Positions 57,342-64,000 of a stretch of 64,000 bases of DNA are shown one piece after another. This stretch comes from Icerya purchasi (Eukaryota; Arthropoda; Insecta; Hemiptera; Monophlebidae). The translations under genes and the position numbers were made by a program. A model generated the notes under the pieces. It was not told the origin of the DNA and did not search any database. It was given only the letters and a program-made list of their open reading frames with translations. Every line of letters begins with the position of its first letter. Position 1 is the stretch's first letter. Location: positions 104,639,164 to 104,703,163 of the forward strand of contig CM077116.1 in the NCBI GenBank assembly GCA_039619475.1. The letters are read 5' to 3'.

Positions 57342-59454
57342 TTCAAACCTTGAATTTGTTTAAATATTCCCGATAAATGCACTGCGGGAAATTCTATTTT
57401 AAAAATAATGGATAATTTTCTTCTCTATATAAATAGGCAAAAACAAAACAGTTCAATACCTTCTTCTCCACTTTTTATTAACCGATTTTCTTGCTTTTTT
57501 TTTCTGTTTAGTAACTATTGATGATCTTTAGAGCTATCAGTACACAAGATTTTGGAAATAGTTAACTTTTATTTTCGTATTTAAATAAAAAAGTAATACA
57601 AAAAGTGAAAAAAAAAATCGCTGCAGCCAGTAAATCTGTTCTTATTGAAATGTTTTAATTTTTCTTAATAATCATCATTATCGGCTTTATTACAGTGTAC
57701 TAAATCTTAAGGTGTCATTTAATTTTTGCATTGAAAGTACATATAAAAGTATATGTTCTCAGATATATAATGAACGAATGTATAAGGGTGGGAAAAAATT
57801 TTTGGAAATATACAAATTCATATATATTTTCCTAAAGTTTTTAATGATAATTACGGTCGAATTTGGACTATTAGGGGAACGCTAGTATTTATAAACACGT
57901 GACTGAAGTGGCGAACTATAAATATATGAGATACATCTACATTGCAAAATGATTTAATTAACCCAGAATAACACTCCTACTGAATAGCATGGACTCATCA
58001 AATTAAATGACGAATTAAAATCACGGTTTTTATAATCTTTTTGTATTTACCTGAAATTGCGTACAAGCAAGAATATATAAATTGACACAGTCCCACTTTT
58101 TAGAATTAACTTAAAAATATTAATGACTTAGTAATTACATAATGATTCATTAACCGTAGTGTGGTGAAAATTAACGTTCCAAGTCCCAGTGTTTAACAGT
58201 CTGTGGAAGTTATTATACATGTAATAATTGAAAGTTTTTAGAATATTTATTAATTAATAAACTGGCGTACCTTGGTGGATAGTTTTCACAAAATTAAAAA
58301 TGCAGTATCGCGATTTTTTTTTTTTTATTTCCCAGCTACTAATACTTAATTAGTAACCTACATGTACATGCTGTGTGTAGGAGTAATCACATTTTTTTAT
58401 AATCTTTTTATACCTACCTGGGGAGTTGCATCGTTTCGGATTTGGACTTTGTCCTCTTTCCAAGTATACCTAGTTTAGCCTTAGTGAGTTTTTAAATTTT
58501 TTGGTCTATAATTATTATATTTAGGGCGTATTGAATCAAAAAATCACCAGCGAAATAGTAATTAATTTGTTTAGAAAATAAACCAGCTGTTTTCAATGCT
58601 TCTTTTGCGTTCATATATCGCAAAAAGAATTATTTTCGGTTACAAAGACTTGAAATGCTGATTATGTATTCGTTTAGCGGGTTATTTCAATAAAAAATTT
58701 TAGAAAGAATTAGATCACAGGAATAATTTCGCTCTGTGACAAATTTGCTGCTTTCAAAAGAAATCCATGTGCTTTATAATAAATTTTTATATTCACAAAA
58801 AATTAAAATTAAATTAACTTTAATGATTATGAAAAACTACTAAAAAAAATTGTTTATTACTTTTAAGGAATTATTCTTCTATTTTTATGTTTATTTTTAA
58901 CGGAACCAATTCGTTTGAGCCAAATTAACTGGCCATGTTTTTAATTTAGTATTATGTAAATTGAAATTACAGTAATTCATACTTTTCATATTAAATCCTT
59001 GGCGGTTGACACATTATGCTCAACTGCTTTGTTTTTGCGATAAAATTATATTATGTATATTTTTTTATTTATTTATTTATTTTTTCTGAAATGTAGTTAC
59101 CCGAAAAATATATATTTTAGAGCTAGATATTTAATCCTGCACGTTATGTAACACGGATTAAATACTTGGAATCTGTTTTTCTTATTACTGTGAAATGTGA
59201 CCTACATAAACCAGAATTCACTTTTATACCATGCAAAAACATTAATAAAGCAGCTCATTTAGTAATAAAATTAACATAATTAAGTAACAAAAATTTTCTG
59301 ATTTTTAAACAACTATTTGACATTCTTAAAAGTATATATTTGTTTTATAACCGTTATATATAATTATTTTAGAAAACAAGTAAATATCGATCGCTAGTGA
59401 GTATTCCTAAAAAATACAACAGCACTAAAAGCATATATGCGGAAAATAATTTTA
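57342..59454. other. Spacer between the inverted arms, non-coding
   Basis: AT-rich sequence with T-runs (about 58314-58326) and no gene, RNA or repeat partner seen within the window. It would be the loop of the large inverted repeat, together with repeat A copy 2. Confidence 0.45.
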
Positions 59455-60019
59455 TGAATTTTTACCATGGCGGATTTCCTGCGAAAATAAAAGAAGAAAC
59501 AAAAGTGATAAAATCGTCATGAAAAAAATCGTATATTTTTCTTGGAATTGACTATAGGTTTATTGTAAAGCAGTTATTATTTCGCCGGAAGAAGAATTAC
59601 TAGAATATTTTTCGAATACACTATTCTTAATAATGACCGTAGTATGGGGAATTAATGAATGAAACTGTTTTCTGTAAATAAGTGTAGTGCTTTAGTTTGT
59701 TTATTTTACCAAATCCTGAATAGCTTCATAAGAGGTGAAATTTATTTACCTGCTTGTTCATAACTCGTACGATTGGCTATTCAGTTTTTAATTTCTAAGA
59801 AAATGGTTAATTTTCCTAATAGAAGAATATAACAAAATGTACAATGAATGCGTGTAAAACTTGCCATTATTGTTATTTTTACATTTCTGTTCCGAAAAAA
59901 AAAGAATGCTGCAAAGGATGTTGACACATAATGGTTTCTGTCATTCATCTATAAACGTGATACAGTATTAACAAAATAAAGAAAAGGCATCGTTTCATTG
60001 ATAAAAGTAATCCATTCAT

Positions 60020-61316
60020 GATGATATCTTGTTCGTAGGTAGTTCGTTGGAAATACCTTTTCTTTTTAAATTTTTTCCGGAAACGTTACTTATTATGATA
60101 GCACGTGGAACCTGAATTGTAAGAAAAAAGGTGGAACATGTTTCTTAGAAGTGTTTATACTTTGCTTTTGATGGATGTAAAGAAACATCATTCAACTGTT
60201 TAAATAAAAAAATCGGTTAACGAGACAGAAAAAAATGTAGTTATTAAAAAAAAAATATTTCTAATTTCAATTTTCTTAGCGGGAAGTTAAAAATTGAAAC
60301 AAATGAATGAAAAATATGCGTATTTTTTTATTAATTCGTTTTGTACAGTAAAATATGTTTAAATATGTATTCTTCAAACATTTTTAGATAGAAAATCGTT
60401 TAAAACATTTTGGAAGTTAATCTTTTCCGACATATCATTTTCAATCGCCATTATCGCCAATGAATTTAAACGATTCTGAGTCATTGACGAATAAAGACAG
60501 TTTTTGATTAGTTTTGCAATGCTGTCAAATATACTGTTTTCCAGTAGACGCTAATACATGAGCCATTCTCGCTTACTTTTACCATCACACTTATATGATT
60601 AGAAAAACGAAGATTGAGAAAAAAATCTTCTGCTATCGTCGTATTGTCGGCTTCAAGTAGAAAAATCACACTCAAAATGTTGACATTCGTTAGGATCTCC
60701 AGCATACCAAAAATCTTGTATTTCGTTGGTGATATTTTGCCTAAAGCCAATGTCATTTTGGCATTCTACTCCTAGATGGACTACGTTTTGGTGTAGTAAT
60801 TGGAATTCGGTCTCGGCCTCACTTTCCTCTGCATCCACTAAAGTAGCTGTTTCTTGATCCTGGTCAGTCTGTTCAAAAAACAAGTAGTACCTAATCATTA
60901 AAATTACAGTATTTGCTTTCGTTTCTGTGTACAAAAATACTTTTGATTTCACTTAATCGCCATAATACGTTCAAAAATAGGAAACTTTTATCACATCATA
61001 AAGAGAAGATTAGGACGCAAATACCTAAAACATAGATAGTTTTCACTCTTAATACATAAAAAACCGCCCGTTAATAGTTTATACAAAAATGCCCTAATTA
61101 AATCTTCTCAAAACCAATTAAAATATGACGATGTGATATAAAAAAGCAAGGCAATAATATTGTCATTGAAGGTTTGTTACATACAAATCTTCAAATTTAA
61201 TTTTCACTCGAAGAAACATTTTCAAAAAATAACATTTTCACAAGGCGCGGGGCCCCCAGCTGATGCGAGGCCCCAAGGCAGTTGCCTACACTGCCTAATG
61301 GATAATCTGGCACTGT
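60020..61316 (-). mobile_element. Internally deleted ZMYM1-like hAT insertion
   Basis: The right edge is set precisely by comparison with the empty left arm. Left-arm ATAATACATGCAAACACTAA corresponds, in reverse complement, to ATAATACATGCAAA followed by CAGTGCCAGATTATCC here. CAGTGCCAGATTATCCATTA is thus the terminal repeat, with typical GC-rich blocks inside it (GGGGCCTCGC, GGGGGCCCCGCGCC). The opposite edge is not preserved: about 135 bp of the left arm next to the insertion point have no counterpart, so a deletion probably removed that end of the element and its target duplication. Confidence 0.72.
60374..60880 (-). pseudogene. hAT transposase with internal deletion (N-terminus joined to C-terminus)
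   Basis: On the - strand, after an acceptor-like TTTTTTGAACAG, the frame gives DQDQETATLVDAEESEAETE. This is followed by DIGFRQNITNEIQDFWYAGD and CQHFECDFST, matching the N-terminal DIGLW...I.DE...YW...GP..CQ...DFS block of ZMYM1-like transposases. Only about 250 bases later comes the C-terminal dimerisation end, AKLIKNCLYSSMTQNRLNSL and AIENDMSEKINFQNVLNDFL, with a stop at 60374-60376. The zinc finger and the whole catalytic domain between them are missing. Dead, but the ends would still mark it as a family member that could once be mobilised in trans. Confidence 0.75.
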
Positions 61317-62949
61317 TTGCATGTATTATAATTATTATTATTATTACTTAAGTGTAAAATTTCGAAATCGTTTATCTTATTTGTAATTAATGTTATTATT
61401 ATTATATTATAATTGCAAACTCTTATTTTGTTGGGAAAACTTGAAAGAGGAAAAACATAATTTCTAATTTGACTAGCTGCATGAACACTCGTTGTACCTT
61501 GTATGTATATATGGTTTGAGAAATTATTTCGTTACCAATTCCTGTGGAAAGGGGGGATAATTATTTTGCGACAGTTTTATCGCAATACATACTAGAGGTT
61601 TCGAATTGTTGGTAACTTAAATATTGTTTATGCGTGTTACAGAAAATACCTATTTATTAAATAAAACTGTATCCATTTCATATAAGAAAGATTGATTCTT
61701 TATCGAAGAATAATGAGGATATTGTTCCAATTTTTGTGGTTTTTGAAAATTTCAGTTATTACTAAACAACCAAACATTGTAATTTGTGTAGTATGCTGTA
61801 AGCTAATTTAACAGGCTCAGCTTCATATTCGCACAGTTGTGTAAAAGAAACAAAAAAAAACGACGCACTAGAATATTATTTTTTTTATAAATATGTTCAA
61901 AATTTATCCTCTTCTTTCTTTCATGTCTACTTCATGCGACATTTTATGTTTTCGTTTACTACAAAACATGCACGCAGGAGCAAGTTCATTTTTTCATAAA
62001 TATTAAACATTTTTTTCTTTTTGTGCGTTTTACTTTTAGGCCAATAAGATTAAATCTAAAAAAGCAACCTAAAGGAATCGAACAAAAATAAAAACAAACA
62101 TATAAAGGCAAACTGACGAATCATTCTGAATAAATTAATGAAATAACTATATAAAAACAAATAGGCGATCGTGCTCATTTTAACAATTACTTATTTATTG
62201 TTTTGATCACATTTTGCCTCAACGGGACTTTTCTGTCCAGCGAATACAAAAAGAAAACAAGCAAGCGTACAGATAATTTCGTATTTGCAACGACACATCA
62301 TAAGTATCGAAATGCAAACCGGGTAAAGGTCCTTGTAAATAAATAAGACTGAGCTCGAAAAAAGTAATTCTCATTTAGGTTCTGCAGTCATTACCAATAG
62401 GCAGCTTCTTTCATATTATTCACTACTGTCACTAAAGAATTTTTTTTTTCGAAATAAAACCAAAAAAACCTTTAGTAAAGAAAACCGATGTGATGAGAAA
62501 CAGAAGACAAAAAAGTTATTATTATAAATATTCAATGTAAATTGATAGAACCATGATTCCAATAGCGAATACCTGCAAATTATTCCTTTTAAAGCTTTGT
62601 GTTACTCAAATCCAACCCAGCTGAACTGACAATATTTAGAAAGTTTTATTGCAATTTAATGTGATAAGTTAGCAAAAAAACGAAATTCTAGAAAAACAAT
62701 TCGGTTAAAACGCGTTTTGTAACTAACAAACGTGTTAATTACAAAGTGGTAGTAGCCACTGATGGTTCTTTTCCTTTTTTTATTAAAAACTATTTCACAA
62801 TAGAAAATTACCTAATCGCTTCTGTTTCTCAACTTACTTCTTTACTTTTTCTTTTTCCCTACAAAACACACATCAAGTATTGCCGAGTAGATTTTTCTAA
62901 TTATTATTATTTTTTTATGAGCCGCTCGCTTCATTATTAGACAAAACAA

Positions 62950-63736
62950 GAAAAGCTTCTTGCTTATTGGGTTTATCACAATTTTTACGAAAATAATATT
63001 AGTCCAGTGTTTTGAAGATTGAAAATTTTTCTAAATGAACTAGAAGAAAAAAACAGGTTAGCCGGGCAGGATGTTTCGTGTACTGAACATTCTGAGAGTT
63101 AATTTAAAGATTACCATAATTTACATTTACATAATATTAAATTCAAAACAAAGATATTTAATTTTTAATTTGTAATATCGTATATATTCCTCGCCCAGTA
63201 TTAACATAAATGTGTTTATGTTTAAACATTTTTGCGCCTTTGTTTGTCATTTTCGATATTTCTTTGGAACCAGGGTTGAATCGCCAAGGAATTAAATATA
63301 TAATTAAAATCATAGATAACAGAAAAAACTTCAATGAACGTATCCTCAAATAAATTTGCTAGATACTAATAAAAAAGAAAGATAATATAAGGAATATGTA
63401 TCAGAAGCAAATTCAATCCAGTTATGTTATACTTTAAATGACGTAGAGTTGATAGTTTGTAATTTTTTAAATACGGTTGACTATACGTTAGCAAAAAAAA
63501 AAAAAAACGAAGAAAACCGAGAATGTATTTGACCGATTATTAATATTAATAATTTTCGTCCGTTTCGTATGACTATTGCTAACAGAACTCTTAAATTTAC
63601 ATCGCAAAAGTCTGTTTATCAGTATTTTACGCTGAAGTCGTAATTTCAAAAAAAAAAAAAAATAGAACATATTTTAAAAAAGCGAATAACAAAAAAAAAA
63701 TCATGTAAAATATGTGTTTGGTGATTATATATGCAT
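62950..63736 (-). repeat. Repeat A, copy 3 (inverted, truncated by mariner)
   Basis: The reverse complement matches repeat A from the segment just after the VFPRV frame to the junction with B, including the conserved frame at 63222-63365. The outer part with the minisatellite is missing because the alignment stops at about 63736, where mariner sequence begins. Confidence 0.85.
63222..63365 (-). CDS. Conserved 48-codon frame in repeat A (copy 3)
   Basis: Same frame as at 53481-53624, with differences limited to the second half (SLAIQPWFQRNIENDKQRRK then NV and stop). No indel. See copy 1 for interpretation. Confidence 0.3.
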   Translation of the reverse strand, partial: YLANLFEDTFIEVFSVIYDFNYIFNSLAIQPWFQRNIENDKQRRKNV

Positions 63737-64000
63737 TGTCAAGAAAGTATCGGGAATTGTTAAATAAAACGAACAATTTTTAATTTTCATCCAAATTTAT
63801 TTTGTCACCTTCAAAATAACATCCATTCGAAGCGATGCACATATGCCAACGCTTTTTCCACTCGGCAAAGCACTTCTGATAGGCGGTTTCCGGGATGGCC
63901 TTTAGCTCTCGCGTCGCATTCGTCTTGATGTCATCAATCGATTCGAAGCGCATTCCCCGTAGCGGAAATTTGAGTTTTGAGAATAGGAAGAAGTCGCAGG
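63737..64000 (-). mobile_element. mariner element, one end inside the window
   Basis: GTCAAGAAAGTATCGGGAATTG at about 63738 is the likely terminal repeat, followed within 40 bp by the stop codon of a mariner transposase. Repeat A copies 1 and 2 are continuous across this position; copy 2 has a TA at the equivalent base, as expected of a mariner target, although here the duplicated TA seems mutated to TT. The element continues beyond the window. Confidence 0.85.
63780..64000 (-). CDS. mariner transposase, C-terminal part (partial)
   Basis: 73 uninterrupted codons on the - strand, open at the window edge and ending with TAA at 63780-63782. It starts CDFFLFSKLKFPLRGMRFES, then IDDIKTNATRELKAIPETAY, QKCFAEWKKRWHMCIASNG and CYFEGDKINLDEN. 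CDFFLF.KLK carries the third catalytic Asp of the mariner D,D34D triad. R(F/Y)..I.DI......EL..IP...(Y/F)..CF..W..RW..CI...G.YFEGD is the family's C-terminal signature. No stop or shift is visible, so this is the least decayed gene in the window. Full length would be about 345 residues, so roughly four fifths lies outside. Confidence 0.92.
   Translation of the reverse strand, partial: CDFFLFSKLKFPLRGMRFESIDDIKTNATRELKAIPETAYQKCFAEWKKRWHMCIASNGCYFEGDKINLDEN

Larger units (their letters stand above)
59455..62949 (-). repeat. Segment B, right arm (inverted), interrupted by a hAT insertion
   Basis: Reverse complement of 53892-56253. Homology is continuous from the inner end (CTTGGAATTGACTATAG at about 59540) to about 60015, and again from 61317 outward to 62949. 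The ~1.3 kb between has no match in the left arm and is an insertion. Confidence 0.85.

Noticed and set aside
1..64000. CRISPR array, bacterial operons or prophage
   Set aside because: No regularly spaced repeats, no ribosome-binding-site-linked gene strings, and the content is eukaryotic transposons.

Overview
This window reads as nuclear DNA of an arthropod, most likely an insect. It is very AT-rich, with frequent homopolymer runs and microsatellites. It has no dense gene array and no bacterial-style operons. Nearly everything recognisable is a decayed or internally deleted transposable element, of types usual in insects: RNase H-bearing LINEs, ZMYM1-like hAT elements, piggyBac, pogo/Tigger, PIF/Harbinger, mariner and a tRNA-derived SINE. 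Gene calls rest on motifs recognised by eye; no database search was possible.

Layout. 0-2.5 kb: what looks like the last intron and last exon of an aquaporin gene on the + strand (exon 2348-2512), with a 5'-truncated LINE tail in the intron. 3.7-4.5 kb: a LINE reverse transcriptase relic. 5.6-5.9 and 8.0-8.4 kb: two short non-autonomous DNA transposons, the second a pogo/Tigger deletion derivative that keeps the end of a transposase. 8.8-12.3 kb: a long LINE relic on the - strand (endonuclease, RT, RNase H). 13.65-15.23 kb: a non-autonomous piggyBac-like element with TTAA sites. 16.5-21.3 kb: two hAT transposase relics in opposite orientation. 21.4-21.8 kb: a complete SINE with an 11-bp target duplication. 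22.07-23.25 kb: an inverted-repeat element with an 8-bp target duplication. 25.7-27.5 kb: a candidate TTAA-flanked element. 31.1-32.5 kb: a PIF/Harbinger derivative that keeps the starts of both of its genes. 38.4-39.2 kb: a long hairpin carrying a hammerhead-ribozyme-like motif in each arm.

The second half holds more LINE pieces (41.6-44.05, 47.9-48.4, 50.8-51.7, 52.5-52.8 kb). It also has a repeat bounded by (TA)n microsatellites at 45.4-46.3 kb and hAT fragments at 49.1 and 50.3 kb. From 52.85 kb to the end lies a large structured region: a ~1.05-kb repeat (A) present as two direct copies flanking a 2.4-kb segment (B), and an inverted copy of A+B further right. The inverted arm was later hit by an internally deleted hAT element and is cut at its outer end by a mariner element whose reading frame is intact up to the window edge.

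No host pathway can be reconstructed. Apart from the aquaporin exon and one weak exon candidate (37.83-38.04 kb), no host gene is supported. The interest lies in the nested transposon history, several elements with readable ends and target duplications, and the unexplained A/B repeat system.
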